DNA of 64,000 bases from Ceratothoa steindachneri (GCA_963969495.1 OZ018338.1:46693206-46757205); one strand, 5' to 3'; counted from the stretch's first letter, positions 9,099 to 22,762 are shown. A program made the numbers and translations. The notes: generated by a model from the sequence alone, not told the origin.

Positions 9099-10701
9099 CA
9101 AAACCTGGAAAAACGGCCGTTTTCAAGGTTTAGTCTATTTCCAAAAAAATGATTGAAAAGCGGGAGTTTGTGGATGATGCAAATATCTTCAAACCTATCC
9201 AATTAGGGTCTCCGATTATAAGTAATATTATGCAAAATCATGCAAAAACGGTCAGTTTTGAGATTCGATCGATTTCTTAAAAAAAGCTCGAAAAACGTCG
9301 GTTTTAGGAAAATAAGCCGTTTTTCAAACTTAGCAAGTTATTGCTCTCGAATCTAAGTAATATTAAGCAAAAGCTGGAAAAACGGCCCTTTTTAAGGCTT
9401 GATCCATTTCCTAAAAAAATTTGAAAAATGGGAGTTCTTTGGATGATGCAAATATCTTCAAACCTATCCAATTAAGGTCTCCGATTATAACTAATATTAG
9501 GCAAAAACGGCCAGTTTTGAGATTCGATCGATTTCTTATAAAAAGCTTGAAAACGTCAGTTTGGGGAAAATAAACCGTTTTTCAAACTTAGCAAGTTATT
9601 TCTCTCGAATCTAAGTAATATTACCCAAAACCTGGAAAAACGGCCGTTTTTAAGGTTAGGTCTATTTCCAAAAAAATGATTGAAAAGCGGGAGTTTTTTG
9701 GATGGTGCAAATATCTTCAAACCTATCCAATAAAGGTCTCCGATTTTAAGTAATATTAGGCAAAAACATGCAAAAACGGTCAGTTTTGAGATTCGATCGA
9801 TTTCTTAAAAAAGCTCGAAAAACGTCTGTTTTGGGAAAATAAGCCGTTTTTCAAACTTATCAAGTTATTGCTCTTGAATCGAAGTAATATTAACCAAAAC
9901 CTTAAAAAACGGCCGTTTTTAAGGTTTGATCCATTTCCTAAAAAAGATTTAAAAATAGGAGTTTTTTAGATGATGCAAATATCTTCAAACCTATCCAATT
10001 AGGGTCTCCGATTATAAGTAATATTATGCAAAATCATGCAAAAACGGTCAGTTTTGAGATTCGATCGATTTCTTGAAAAAAGTTCGAAAAACGTCGGTTT
10101 TAGGAAAATAAACCGTTTTTCAAACTTAGCAAGTTATTGCTCATGAATCTAAGTAATATTAAACAAAAGCTGGAAAAACGGCTGTTTTTAAGGTTTAAAC
10201 CATTTCCTAAAAAAGATTGAAAATCGGGAGTTTTTTGGATGATGCAAATATCTTCAAACCTATCCAATTAAGGTCTCCGATTATAAGTAATATTTGGCAA
10301 AAACATGCAAAAACGGCCAGTTTTAGGATTCAATCGATTTCTTAAAAAAAGCTTGAAAAACGTCAGTTTTGGGAAAATAAACCGTTTTTCAAACTTAGAG
10401 AGTTACTGTTCCCATATCTGAGGAATATTAACCAAAACCTGGAAAAACGGCCGTTTTTGAGGTTTGTTCCATTTTCTAAAAAAGATTGAAGAACGGGAGT
10501 TTTTTGGATAATGCAAATATTTTAAAACCTATTCAATTTAGGTCTCCGATTATAAGTAATATTAGGCAAAAACATGCAAAAACAGCCAGTTTTGAGATTC
10601 AATTGATTTCTTAAAAAAAGCTTGGAAAACGTCAGTTTTGGGAAAATAAACCGTTTTTTAACCTTAGCAAGTTATTGCTCTCGAATCTAAGTAATATTAA
10701 C
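9099..10701 (+). repeat. Canonical six-dimer HOR inside super-repeat I
   Basis: Dimers start at 9099, 9368, 9626, 9895, 10164 and 10433. Private variants are GAGTTCTTTGG in M2, CTTATCAAG in M3, AAAGTTCGAAAAACG in M4 and CGGCTG in the M5 palindrome. All recur 5,089 bp later. Confidence 0.87.
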
Positions 10702-11508
10702 CAAAACCTGGAAAAACGGCCGTTTTCAAGTTTAGGTCTATTTCCAAAAAAATGATTGAAAAGCGGGAGTTTGTGGATGATGCAAATATCTTCAAACCTA
10801 TCCAATTAGGGTCTCCGATTATAAGTAATATTATGCAAAATCATGCAAAAACGGTTAGGTTTGAGATTCGATCGATTTCTTAAAAAAAGCTCGAAAAACG
10901 TCGGTTTTAGGAAAATAAACCGTTTTTTAAACTTAGCAAGTTATTGCTCTCGAATCTAAGTAATATTAAGCAAAAGCTGGAAAAACGGCCGTTTTTAAGG
11001 TTTGATCCATTTCCTAAAAAAGATTGAAAAATGGGAGTTTTGGGGATAATGCAAATATCTTCAAACTTAGCCAATTAAGGTCTCCGATTATATGTAATAT
11101 TAGGCAAAAACATGCAAAAACCGTCTGTTTTGAGGTTTAATCGATTTCTTAAAAAAAGCTCGAAAAACATCAGTTTTGGGAAAATAAACCGTTTTTCAAA
11201 CTTAGCAAGTTATTGCTCTCGAATCTAAGTAATATTTACCAACACCTGGAAAAACGGCCGTTTTTAAGGTTTAAACCATTTCCTAAAAGAGATTGAAAAA
11301 CGGGAGTTTTTTGGATGATGCAAATATCTTCAAATCTATGCAATAAAGGTCTCCGATTTTAAGTAATATTAGGCAAAAACATGCAAAAACGGCCAGTTTT
11401 GAGATTCAATCGATTTCTTAAAAAAAGCTTGGAAAACGTCAGTTTTGGGAAAATAAACCGTTTTTTAAACTTAGCAAGTTATTGCTCTCGAATCTAAGTA
11501 ATATTACC
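10702..11508 (+). repeat. Three-dimer unit M1-M7-M8/M6
   Basis: Dimers start at 10702, 10971 and 11240, the same hybrid unit as 2936-3742. The M8 A half has CCTAAAAGAGATTG and CAAATCTATGC, both repeated 5,089 bp on. Its end reads ATTACCTAAAACC, a private change not present in copy II. Confidence 0.82.
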
Positions 11509-12842
11509 TAAAACCTGGAAAAACGGCCGTTTTCAAGGTTTAGTCTATTTCCAAAAAAATGATTGAAAAGCGGGAGTTTGTGGATAATGCAAATATCTTC
11601 AAACCTATCCAATTTGGGTCTCCGATTATAAGTAATATTATGCAAAATCATGCAAAAACGGTCAGTTTTGAGATTCGATCGATTTCTTAAAAAAAGCTCG
11701 AAAAACGTCGGTTTTAGGAAAATAAGCCGTTTTTCAAACTTAGCAAGTTATTGCTCTCGAATCTAAGTAATATTAAGCAAAAGCTGGAAAAACGGCCCTT
11801 TTTAAGGCTTGATCCATTTCCTAAAAAAGATTGAAAAATGGGAGTTTTTTGGATGATGCAAATATCTTCAAACCTATCCAATTAAGGTCTCCGATTATAA
11901 CTAATATTAGGCAAAAACGGCCAGTTTTGAGATTCGATCGATTTCTTATAAAAAGCTTGAAAACGTCAGTTTGGGGAAAATAAACCGTTTTTCAAACTCA
12001 GCAAGTTATTTCTCTCGAATCTAAGTAATATTACCCAAAACCTGGAAAAACGGCCGTTTTTAAGGTTAGGTCTATTTCCAAAAAAATGATTGAAAAGCGG
12101 GAGTTTTTTGGATGGTGCAAATATCTTCAAACCTATCCAATAAAGGTCTCCGATTTTAAGTAATATTAGGCAAAAACATGCAAAAACGGTCAGTTTTGAG
12201 ATTCGATCGATTTGTTAAAAAAGCTCGAAAAACGTCTGTTTTGGGAAAATAAGCCGTTTTTCAAACTTAGCAAGGTATTGCTCTTGAATCGAAGTAATAT
12301 TAAACAAAAGCTGGAAAAACGGCCGTTTTTAAGGTTTAAACCATTTCCTAAAAAAGATTGAAAATCGGGATTTTTTTGGATGATGCAAATATCTTCAAAC
12401 CTATCCAATTAAGGTCTCCGATTATAAGTAATATTAGGCAAAAACATGCAAAAACGGCCAGTTTTAGGATTCAATCGATTTCTTAAAAAAAGCTTGAAAA
12501 ACGTCAGTTTTGGGAAAATAAACCGTTTTTCAAACTTAGAGAGTTACTGTTCCCATATCTGAGGAATATTAACCAAAACCTGGAAAAACGGCCGTTTTTG
12601 AGGTTTGATCCATTTTCTAAAAAAGATTGAAAAACGGGAGTTTTTTGGATAATGCAAATATTTTAAAACCTATTCAATTTAGGTCTCCGATTATAAGTAA
12701 TATTAGGCAAAAACATGCAAAAACGGCCAGTTTTGAGATTCAATTGATTTCTTAAAAAAAGCTTGGAAAACGTCAGTTTTGGGAAAATAAACCGTTTTTT
12801 AACCTTAGCAAGTTATTGCTCTCGAATCTAAGTAATATTAAC
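11509..12842 (+). repeat. Five-dimer HOR M1-M2-M3-M5-M6 (M4 lost)
   Basis: Dimers start at 11509, 11778, 12036, 12305 and 12574. M3 runs directly into M5 (GAATCGAAGTAATATTAAAC then AAAAGCTGG), so M4 is missing. This deletion form recurs at 16598 and 20084, and the 2-3-5-6 order at 32133. It spans the border between super-repeat copies I and II. Confidence 0.84.
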
Positions 12843-15800
12843 CAAAACCTGGAAAAACGGCCGTTTTCAAGGTTAGGTCTATTTCCAAAAAAATGATTGA
12901 AAAGCGGGAGTTTGTGGATGATGCAAATATCTTCAAACCTATCCAATTAGGGTCTCCGATTATAAGTAATATTATGCAAAATCATGCAAAAACGGTTAGG
13001 TTTGAGATTCGATCGATTTCTTAAAAAAAGCTCGAAAAACGTCGGTTTTAGGAAAATAAACCGTTTTTCAAACTTAGCAAGTTATTGCTCTCGAATCTAA
13101 GTAATATTAAGCAAAAGCTGGAAAAACGGCCGTTTTTAAGGTTTGATCCATTTCCTAAAAAAGATTGAAAAATGGGAGTTTTGGGGATAATGCAAATATC
13201 TTCAAACTTAGCCAATTAAGGTCTCCGATTATATGTAATATTAGGCAAAAACATGCAAAAACCGTCTGTTTTGAGGTTTAATCGATTTCTTAAAAAAAGC
13301 TCGAAAAACATCAGTTTTGGGAAAATAAACCGTTTTTCAAACTTAGCAAGTTATTGCTCTCGAATCTAAGTAATATTTACCAACACCTGGAAAAACGGCC
13401 GTTTTTAAGGTTTAAACCATTTCCTAAAAAAGATTGAAAAACGGCAGTTTTTTGGGTGATGCAAATATCTTCAACACTATGCAATAAAGGTCTCCGATTA
13501 TAAGTAATATTATGCAAAATCATGCAAAAACGGTCAGTTTTGAGATTCGATCGATTTCTTAAAAAAAGCTCGAAAAACGTCGGTTTTATGAAAATAAACC
13601 GTTTTTAAAACTTAGCAAGTTATTGCTCTTGAATCTAAGTAATATTAAGCAAAAGCTGGAAAAACGGCCGTTTTTAAGGTTTGATCCAATTCCTAAAAAA
13701 GATTGAAAAATGGGAGTTTTTTGGATGATGCAAATATCTTCAAACCTATCCAATTAAGGTCTCCGATTATAACTAATATTAGGCAAAAACATGCAAAAAC
13801 GGCCAGTTTTGAGATTCAATCGATTTCTTAAAAAAAGCTTGAAAAACGTCAGTTTTGGGAAAATAAACCGTTTTTCAAACTTAGAGAGTTACTGTTCCCA
13901 TATCCGAGGAATATTAACCAAAACCTGGAAAAACGGCCGTTTTTGAGGTTTGATCCATTTTCTAAAAAAGATTGAAAAACGGGAGTTTTTTGGATAATGC
14001 AAATATTTTAAAACCTATTCAATTCAGGTCTCCGATTATAAGTAATATTAGGCAAAAACATGCAAAAACGGCCAGTTTTGAGATTCAATTGATTTCTTAA
14101 AAAAAGCTTGGAAAACGTCAGTTTTGGGAAAATAAACCGTTTTTTAAACTTAGCAAGTTATTGCTCTCGAATTTAAGTAATATTAACCAAAACCTGGAAA
14201 AACGGCCGTTTTCAAGGTTTAGTCTATTTCCAAAAAAATGATTGAAAAGCGGGAGTTTGTGGATGATGCAAATATCTTCAAACCTATCCAATTAGGGTCT
14301 CCGATTATAAGTAATATTATGCAAAATCATGCAAAAACGGTCAGTTTTGAGATTCGATCGATTTCTTAAAAAAAGCTCGAAAAACGTCGGTTTTAGGAAA
14401 ATAAGCCGTTTTTCAAACTTAGCAAGTTATTGCTCTCGAATCTAAGTAATATTAAGCAAAAGCTGGAAAAACGGCCCTTTTTAAGGCTTGATCCATTTCC
14501 TAAAAAAATTTGAAAAATGGGAGTTCTTTGGATGATGCAAATATCTTCAAACCTATCCAATTAAGGTCTCCGATTATAACTAATATTAGGCAAAAACGGC
14601 CAGTTTTGAGATTCGATCGATTTCTTATAAAAAGCTTGAAAACGTCAGTTTGGGGAAAATAAACCGTTTTTCAAACTTAGCAAGTTATTTCTCTCGAATC
14701 TAAGTAATATTACCCAAAACCTGGAAAAACGGCCGTTTTTAAGGTTAGGTCTATTTCCAAAAAAATGATTGAAAAGCGGGAGTTTTTTGGATGGTGCAAA
14801 TATCTTCAAACCTATCCAATAAAGGTCTCCGATTTTAAGTAATATTAGGCAAAAACATGCAAAAACGGTCAGTTTTGAGATTCGATCGATTTCTTAAAAA
14901 AGCTCGAAAAACGTCTGTTTTGGGAAAATAAGCCGTTTTTCAAACTTATCAAGTTATTGCTCTTGAATCGAAGTAATATTAACCAAAACCTTAAAAAACG
15001 GCCGTTTTTAAGGTTTGATCCATTTCCTAAAAAAGATTTAAAAATAGGAGTTTTTTAGATGATGCAAATATCTTCAAACCTATCCAATTAGGGTCTCCGA
15101 TTATAAGTAATATTATGCAAAATCATGCAAAAACGGTCAGTTTTGAGATTCGATCGATTTCTTGAAAAAAGTTCGAAAAACGTCGGTTTTAGGAAAATAA
15201 ACCGTTTTTCAAACTTAGCAAGTTATTGCTCATGAATCTAAGTAATATTAAACAAAAGCTGGAAAAACGGCTGTTTTTAAGGTTTAAACCATTTCCTAAA
15301 AAAGATTGAAAATCGGGAGTTTTTTGGATGATGCAAATATCTTCAAACCTATCCAATTAAGGTCTCCGATTATAAGTAATATTTGGCAAAAACATGCAAA
15401 AACGGCCAGTTTTAGGATTCAATCGATTTCTTAAAAAAAGCTTGAAAAACGTCAGTTTTGGGAAAATAAACCGTTTTTCAAACTTAGAGAGTTACTGTTC
15501 CCATATCTGAGGAATATTAACCAAAACCTGGAAAAACGGCCGTTTTTGAGGTTTGTTCCATTTTCTAAAAAAGATTGAAGAACGGGAGTTTTTTGGATAA
15601 TGCAAATATTTTAAAACCTATTCAATTTAGGTCTCCGATTATAAGTAATATTAGGCAAAAACATGCAAAAACAGCCAGTTTTGAGATTCAATTGATTTCT
15701 TAAAAAAAGCTTGGAAAACGTCAGTTTTGGGAAAATAAACCGTTTTTTAACCTTAGCAAGTTATTGCTCTCGAATCTAAGTAATATTAACCAAAACCTGG

Positions 15801-17393
15801 AAAAACGGCCGTTTTCAAGTTTAGGTCTATTTCCAAAAAAATGATTGAAAAGCGGGAGTTTGTGGATGATGCAAATATCTTCAAACCTATCCAATTAGGG
15901 TCTCCGATTATAAGTAATATTATGCAAAATCATGCAAAAACGGTTAGGTTTGAGATTCGATCGATTTCTTAAAAAAAGCTCGAAAAACGTCGGTTTTAGG
16001 AAAATAAACCGTTTTTTAAACTTAGCAAGTTATTGCTCTCGAATCTAAGTAATATTAAGCAAAAGCTGGAAAAACGGCCGTTTTTAAGGTTTGATCCATT
16101 TCCTAAAAAAGATTGAAAAATGGGAGTTTTGGGGATAATGCAAATATCTTCAAACTTAGCCAATTAAGGTCTCCGATTATATGTAATATTAGGCAAAAAC
16201 ATGCAAAAACCGTCTGTTTTGAGGTTTAATCGATTTCTTAAAAAAAGCTCGAAAAACATCAGTTTTGGGAAAATAAACCGTTTTTCAAACTTAGCAAGTT
16301 ATTGCTCTCGAATCTAAGTAATATTTACCAACACCTGGAAAAACGGCCGTTTTTAAGGTTTAAACCATTTCCTAAAAGAGATTGAAAAACGGGAGTTTTT
16401 TGGATGATGCAAATATCTTCAAATCTATGCAATAAAGGTCTCCGATTTTAAGTAATATTAGGCAAAAACATGCAAAAACGGCCAGTTTTGAGATTCAATC
16501 GATTTCTTAAAAAAAGCTTGGAAAACGTCAGTTTTGGGAAAATAAACCGTTTTTTAAACTTAGCAAGTTATTGCTCTCGAATCTAAGTAATATTAACCAA
16601 AACCTGGAAAAACGGCCGTTTTCAAGGTTTAGTCTATTTCCAAAAAAATGATTGAAAAGCGGGAGTTTGTGGATAATGCAAATATCTTCAAACCTATCCA
16701 ATTAGGGTCTCCGATTATAAGTAATATTATGCAAAATCATGCAAAAACGGTCAGTTTTGAGATTCGATCGATTTCTTAAAAAAAGCTCGAAAAACGTCGG
16801 TTTTAGGAAAATAAGCCGTTTTTCAAACTTAGCAAGTTATTGCTCTCGAATCTAAGTAATATTAAGCAAAAGCTGGAAAAACGGCCCTTTTTAAGGCTTG
16901 ATCCATTTCCTAAAAAAGATTGAAAAATGGGAGTTTTTTGGATGATGCAAATATCTTCAAACCTATCCAATTAAGGTCTCCGATTATAACTAATATTAGG
17001 CAAAAACGGCCAGTTTTGAGATTCGATCGATTTCTTATAAAAAGCTTGAAAACGTCAGTTTGGGGAAAATAAACCGTTTTTCAAACTCAGCAAGTTATTT
17101 CTCTCGAATCTAAGTAATATTACCCAAAACCTGGAAAAACGGCCGTTTTTAAGGTTAGGTCTATTTCCAAAAAAATGATTGAAAAGCGGGAGTTTTTTGG
17201 ATGGTGCAAATATCTTCAAACCTATCCAATAAAGGTCTCCGATTTTAAGTAATATTAGGCAAAAACATGCAAAAACGGTCAGTTTTGAGATTCGATCGAT
17301 TTGTTAAAAAAGCTCGAAAAACGTCTGTTTTGGGAAAATAAGCCGTTTTTCAAACTTAGCAAGGTATTGCTCTTGAATCGAAGTAATATTAAA
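12305..17393 (+). repeat. 5.09-kb super-repeat, copy II (19 dimers)
   Basis: Same 19-dimer order as copy I, 5,089 bp long, with only scattered differences seen by eye. Examples are GGCAGTTTTTTGGGTG here (near 13443) against GGGAGTTTTTGGGGTG in copy I, TATCCGAGG near 13901, and TTTTATGAAAATAAACC near 13583. The near identity implies recent duplication of the whole block. An alternative is homogenisation by conversion. Confidence 0.9.
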
Positions 17394-19276
17394 CAAAAGC
17401 TGGAAAAACGGCCGTTTTTAAGGTTTAAACCATTTCCTAAAAAAGATTGAAAATCGGGATTTTTTTGGATGATGCAAATATCTTCAAACCTATCCAATTA
17501 AGGTCTCCGATTATAAGTAATATTAGGCAAAAACATGCAAAAACGGCCAGTTTTAGGATTCAATCGATTTCTTAAAAAAAGCTTGAAAAACGTCAGTTTT
17601 GGGAAAATAAACCGTTTTTCAAACTTAGAGAGTTACTGTTCCCATATCTGAGGAATATTAACCAAAACCTGGAAAAACGGCCGTTTTTGAGGTTTGATCC
17701 ATTTTCTAAAAAAGATTGAAAAACGGGAGTTTTTTGGATAATGCAAATATTTTAAAACCTATTCAATTTAGGTCTCCGATTATAAGTAATATTAGGCAAA
17801 AACATGCAAAAACGGCCAGTTTTGAGATTCAATTGATTTCTTAAAAAAAGCTTGGAAAACGTCAGTTTTGGGAAAATAAACCGTTTTTTAACCTTAGCAA
17901 GTTATTGCTCTCGAATCTAAGTAATATTAACCAAAACCTGGAAAAACGGCCGTTTTCAAGGTTAGGTCTATTTCCAAAAAAATGATTGAAAAGCGGGAGT
18001 TTGTGGATGATGCAAATATCTTCAAACCTATCCAATTAGGGTCTCCGATTATAAGTAATATTATGCAAAATCATGCAAAAACGGTTAGGTTTGAGATTCG
18101 ATCGATTTCTTAAAAAAAGCTCGAAAAACGTCGGTTTTAGGAAAATAAACCGTTTTTCAAACTTAGCAAGTTATTGCTCTCGAATCTAAGTAATATTAAG
18201 CAAAAGCTGGAAAAACGGCCGTTTTTAAGGTTTGATCCATTTCCTAAAAAAGATTGAAAAATGGGAGTTTTGGGGATAATGCAAATATCTTCAAACTTAG
18301 CCAATTAAGGTCTCCGATTATATGTAATATTAGGCAAAAACATGCAAAAACCGTCTGTTTTGAGGTTTAATCGATTTCTTAAAAAAAGCTCGAAAAACAT
18401 CAGTTTTGGGAAAATAAACCGTTTTTCAAACTTAGCAAGTTATTGCTCTCGAATCTAAGTAATATTTACCAACACCTGGAAAAACGGCCGTTTTTAAGGT
18501 TTAAACCATTTCCTAAAAAAGATTGAAAAACGGCAGTTTTTTGGGTGATGCAAATATCTTCAACACTATGCAATAAAGGTCTCCGATTATAAGTAATATT
18601 ATGCAAAATCATGCAAAAACGGTCAGTTTTGAGATTCGATCGATTTCTTAAAAAAAGCTCGAAAAACGTCGGTTTTATGAATATAAACCGTTTTTAAAAC
18701 TTAGCAAGTTATTGCTCTTGAATCTAAGTAATATTAAGCAAAAGCTGGAAAAACGGCCGTTTTTAAGGTTTGATCCAATTCCTAAAAAAGATTGAAAAAT
18801 GGGAGTTTTTTGGATGATGCAAATATCTTCAAACCTATCCAATTAAGGTCTCCGATTATAACTAATATTAGGCAAAAACATGCAAAAACGGCCAGTTTTG
18901 AGATTCAATCGATTTCTTAAAAAAAGCTTGAAAAACGTCAGTTTTGGGAAAATAAACCGTTTTTCAAACTTAGAGAGTTACTGTTCCCATATCTGAGGAA
19001 TATTAACCAAAACCTGGAAAAACGGCCGTTTTTGAGGTTTGATCCATTTTCTAAAAAAGATTGAAAAACGGGAGTTTTTTGGATAATGCAAATATTTTAA
19101 AACCTATTCAATTCAGGTCTCCGATTATAAGTAATATTAGGCAAAAACATGCAAAAACGGCCAGTTTTGAGATTCAATTGATTTCTTAAAAAAAGCTTGG
19201 AAAACGTCAGTTTTGGGAAAATAAACCGTTTTTTAACCTTAGCAAGTTATTGCTCTCGAATCTAAGTAATATTAAC
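17394..19276 (+). repeat. 5.09-kb super-repeat, partial copy III (7 dimers)
   Basis: Dimers M5-M6-M1-M7-M8-M5-M6 start at 17394, 17663, 17932, 18201, 18470, 18739 and 19008. The copy shares GGCAGTTTTTTGGGTG and TTTTATGA with copy II, so it is closer to II than to I. Its last M6 ends with TTTTTTAACC where copy II has TTTTTTAAAC. From there the array continues with M1-M7 in place of M1-M2, so the third copy is cut near 19.2 kb. Confidence 0.85.
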
Positions 19277-20083
19277 CAAAACCTGGAAAAACGGCCGTTT
19301 TCAAGGTTTAGTCTATTTTCAAAAAAATGATTGAAAAGCGGGAGTTTGTGGATGATGCAAATATCTTCAAACCTATCCAATTAGGGTCTCCGATTATAAG
19401 TAATATTATGCAAAATCATGCAAAAACGGTCAGTTTTGAGATTCGATCGATTTCTTAAAAAAAGCTCGAAAAACGTCGGTTTTAGGAAAATAAACCGTTT
19501 TTCAAACTTAGCAAGTTATTGCTCTCGAATCTAAGTAATATTAAGCAAAAGCTGGAAAAACGGCCGTTTTTAAGGTTTGATCCATTTCCTAAAAAAGATT
19601 GAAAAATGGGAGTTTTGAGGATAATGCAAATATCTTCAAACTTAGCCAATTAAGGTCTCCGATTATAAGTAATATTTGGCAAAAACATGCAAAAACCGTC
19701 TGTTTTGAGCTTTAATCGATTTCTTAAAAAAAGCTCGAAAAACATCAGTTTTGGGAAAATAAACCATTTTTCAAACTTTGCAAGTTATTGCTCTCGTATC
19801 TAAGTAATATTTACCAACACCTGGAAAAACGGCCGTTTTTAAGGTTTAAACCATTTCCTAAAAAAGATTGAAAAACGGGACTTTTTTGGATGGTGCAAAT
19901 ATCTTCAAACCTATCCAATTAGGGTCTCCGATTATAAGTAATATTATGCAAAATCATGCAAAAACGGTCAGTTTTGAGATTCGATCGATTTCTTAAAAAA
20001 AGCTCGAAAAACGTCGGTTTTAGGAAAATAAACCGTTTTTTAAACTTAGCAAGTTATTGCTCTCGAATCTAAGTAATATTAAC
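19277..20083 (+). repeat. Three-dimer unit M1-M7-M8
   Basis: Dimers start at 19277, 19546 and 19815. M7 carries TTTTGAGGATAATGC and CAAACTTTGC as private changes. The M8 here has the GGGACTTTTTTGGATGGTGC A half and an M1-like B half whose end (TTTTTTAAAC, then ATTAACC) is M6-like, so it joins onto M1 and not M5. Confidence 0.8.
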
Positions 20084-21417
20084 CAAAACCTGGAAAAACG
20101 GCCGTTTTCAAGGTTTAGTCTATTTCCAAAAAAATGATTGAAAAGCGGGAGTTTGTGGATGATGCAAATATCTTCAAACCTATCCAATTAGGGTCTCCGA
20201 TTATAAGTAATATTATGCAAAATCATGCAAAAACGGTCAGTTTTGAGATTCGATCGATTTCTTAAAAAAAGCTCGAAAAACGTCGGTTTTAGGAAAATAA
20301 GCCGTTTTTCAAACTTAGCAAGTTATTGCTCTCGAATCTAAGTAATATTAAGCAAAAGCTGGAAAAACGGCCCTTTTTAAGGCTTGATCCATTTCCTAAA
20401 AAAGATTGAAAAATGGGAGTTTTTTGGATGATGCAAATATCTTCAAACCTATCCAATTAAGGTCTCCGATTATAACTAATATTAGGCAAAAACGGCCAGT
20501 TTTGAGATTCGATCGATTTCTTATAAAAAGCTTGAAAACGTCAGTTTGGGGAAAATAAACCGTTTTTCAAACTCAGCAAGTTATTTCTCTCGAATCTAAG
20601 TAATATTACCCAAAACCTGGAAAAACGGCCGTTTTTAAGGTTAGGTCTATTTCCAAAAAAATGATTGAAAAGCGGGAGTTTTTTGGATGGTGCAAATATC
20701 TTCAAACCTATCCAATAAAGGTCTCCGATTTTAAGTAATATTAGGCAAAAACATGCAAAAACGGTCAGTTTTGAGATTCGATCGATTTGTTAAAAAAGCT
20801 CGAAAAACGTCTGTTTTGGGAAAATAAGCCGTTTTTCAAACTTAGCAAGTTATTGCTCTTGAATCGAAGTAATAGTAAACAAAAGCTGGAAAAACGGCCG
20901 TTTTTAAGGTTTAAACCATTTCCTAAAAAAGATTGAAAATCGGGATTTTTTTGGATGATGCAAATATCTTCAAACCTATCCAATTAAGGTCTCCGATTAT
21001 AAGTAATATTAGGCAAAAACATGCAAAAACGGCCAGTTTTAGGATTCAATCGATTTCTTAAAAAAAGCTTGAAAAACGTCAGTTTGGGGAAAATAAACCG
21101 TTTTTCAAACTTAGAGAGTTACTGTTCCCATATCTGAGGAATATTAACCAAAACCTGGAAAAACGGCCGTTTTTGAGGTTTGATCCATTTTCTAAAAAAG
21201 ATTGAAAAACGGGAGTTTTTTGGATAATGCAAATATTTTAAAACCTATTCAATTTAGGTCTCCGATTATAAGTAATATTAGGCAAAAACATGCAAAAACG
21301 GCCAGTTTTGAGATTCAATTGATTTCTTAAAAAAAGCTTGGAAAACGTCAGTTTTGGGAAAATAAACCGTTTTTTAACCTTAGCAAGTTATTGCTCTCGA
21401 ATCTAAGTAATATTAAC
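20084..21417 (+). repeat. Five-dimer HOR M1-M2-M3-M5-M6
   Basis: Dimers start at 20084, 20353, 20611, 20880 and 21149. It shares TTTGTTAAAA with the units at 12036 and 17125, so it descends from the same M4-deleted unit. Private changes include TAATAGTAAAC near 20872. From the M2 on, dimer starts match those 11,780 bp downstream (32133 onward). Confidence 0.84.
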
Positions 21418-22762
21418 CAAAACCTGGAAAAACGGCCGTTTTCAAGGTTAGGTCTATTTCCAAAAAAATGATTGAAAAGCGGGAGTTTGTGGATGATGCA
21501 AATATCTTCAAACCTATCCAATTAGGGTCTCCGATTATAAGTAATATTATGCAAAATCATGCAAAAACGGTTAGGTTTGAGATTCGATCGATTTCTTAAA
21601 AAAAGCTCGAAAAACGTCGGTTTTAGGAAAATAAACCGTTTTTCAAACTTAGCAAGTTATTGCTCTCGAATCTAAGTAATATTAAGCAAAAGCTGAAAAA
21701 ACGGCCTTTTTTAAGGTTTGATCCATTTCCTAAAAAAGATTGAAAAATGGGAGTTTTGGGGATAATGCAAATATCTTCAAACTTAGCCAATTAAGGTCTC
21801 CGATTATATGTAATATTAGGCAAAAACATGCAAAAACCGTCTGTTTTGAGGTTTAATCGATTTCTTAAAAAAAGCTCGAAAAACATCAGTTTTGGGAAAA
21901 TAAACCGTTTTTCAAACTTAGCAAGTTATTGCTCTCGAATCTAAGTAATATTTACCAACACCTGGAAAAACGGCCGTTTTTAAGGTTTAAACCATTTCCT
22001 AAAAAAGATTGAAAAGCGGGAGTTTTTTGGGTGATGCAAATATCTTCAACACTATGCAATAAAGGTCTCCGATTATAAGTAATATTATGCAAAATCATGC
22101 AAAAACGGTCAGTTTTGAGATTCGATCGATTTCTTAAAAAAAGCTCGAAAAACGTCGGTTTTAGGAAAATAAACCGTTTTTCAAACTTAGCAAGTTATTG
22201 CTCTTGAATCTAAGTAATATTAAGCAAAAGCTGGAAAAACGGCCGTTTTTAAGGTTTGATCCAATTCCTAAAAAAGATTGAAAAATGGGAGTTTTTTGGA
22301 TGATGCAAATATCTTCAAACCTATCCAATTAAGGTCTCCGATTATAACTTATATTAGGCAAAAACATGCAAAAACGGCCAGTTTTGAGATTCAATCGAAA
22401 ACTTAAAAAAAGCTTGAAAAACGTCAGTTTTGGGAAAATAAACCGTTTTTCAAACTTAGAGAGTTACTGTTCCCATATCTGAGGAATATTAACCAAAACC
22501 TGGAAAAACGGCCGTTTTTGAGGTTTGATCCATTTTCTAAAAAAGATTGAAAAACGGGAGTTTTTTGGATAATGCAAATATTTTAAAACCTATTCAATTC
22601 AGGTCTCCGATTTTTAGTAATATTAGGCAAAAACATGCAAAAACGGCCAGTTTTGAGTTTCAATTGATTTCTTAAAAAAAGCTTGGAAAACGTCAGTTTT
22701 GGGAAAATAAACCGTTTTTTAACCTTAGCAAGTTATTGCTCTCGAATCTAAGTAATATTAAC
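21418..22762 (+). repeat. Five-dimer HOR M1-M7-M8-M5-M6
   Basis: Dimers start at 21418, 21687, 21956, 22225 and 22494. The M8 is the CTTCAACACTATGC form. The M5 has ATCGAAAACTT where nearly all B halves have ATCGATTTCTT (22395), a change found again only at 23740. The M7 palindrome is damaged (CGGCCTTTTTT near 21704). Confidence 0.85.

Larger units (their letters stand above)
7217..12304 (+). repeat. 5.09-kb super-repeat, copy I (19 dimers)
   Basis: Order: M5-M6, M1-M7-M8-M5-M6, M1-M2-M3-M4-M5-M6, M1-M7-M8/M6, M1-M2-M3. Dimer starts from 7217 match those of copy II at an offset of 5,088-5,089 bp. Private variants in both copies include TTCTTTGG (9433 and 14522), CTTATCAAG (near 9855 and 14944), TTTGTTAAAA (12211 and 17300) and CAAGGTATTG (12271 and 17360). 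The inner canonical HOR is 9099-10701. Confidence 0.9.
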
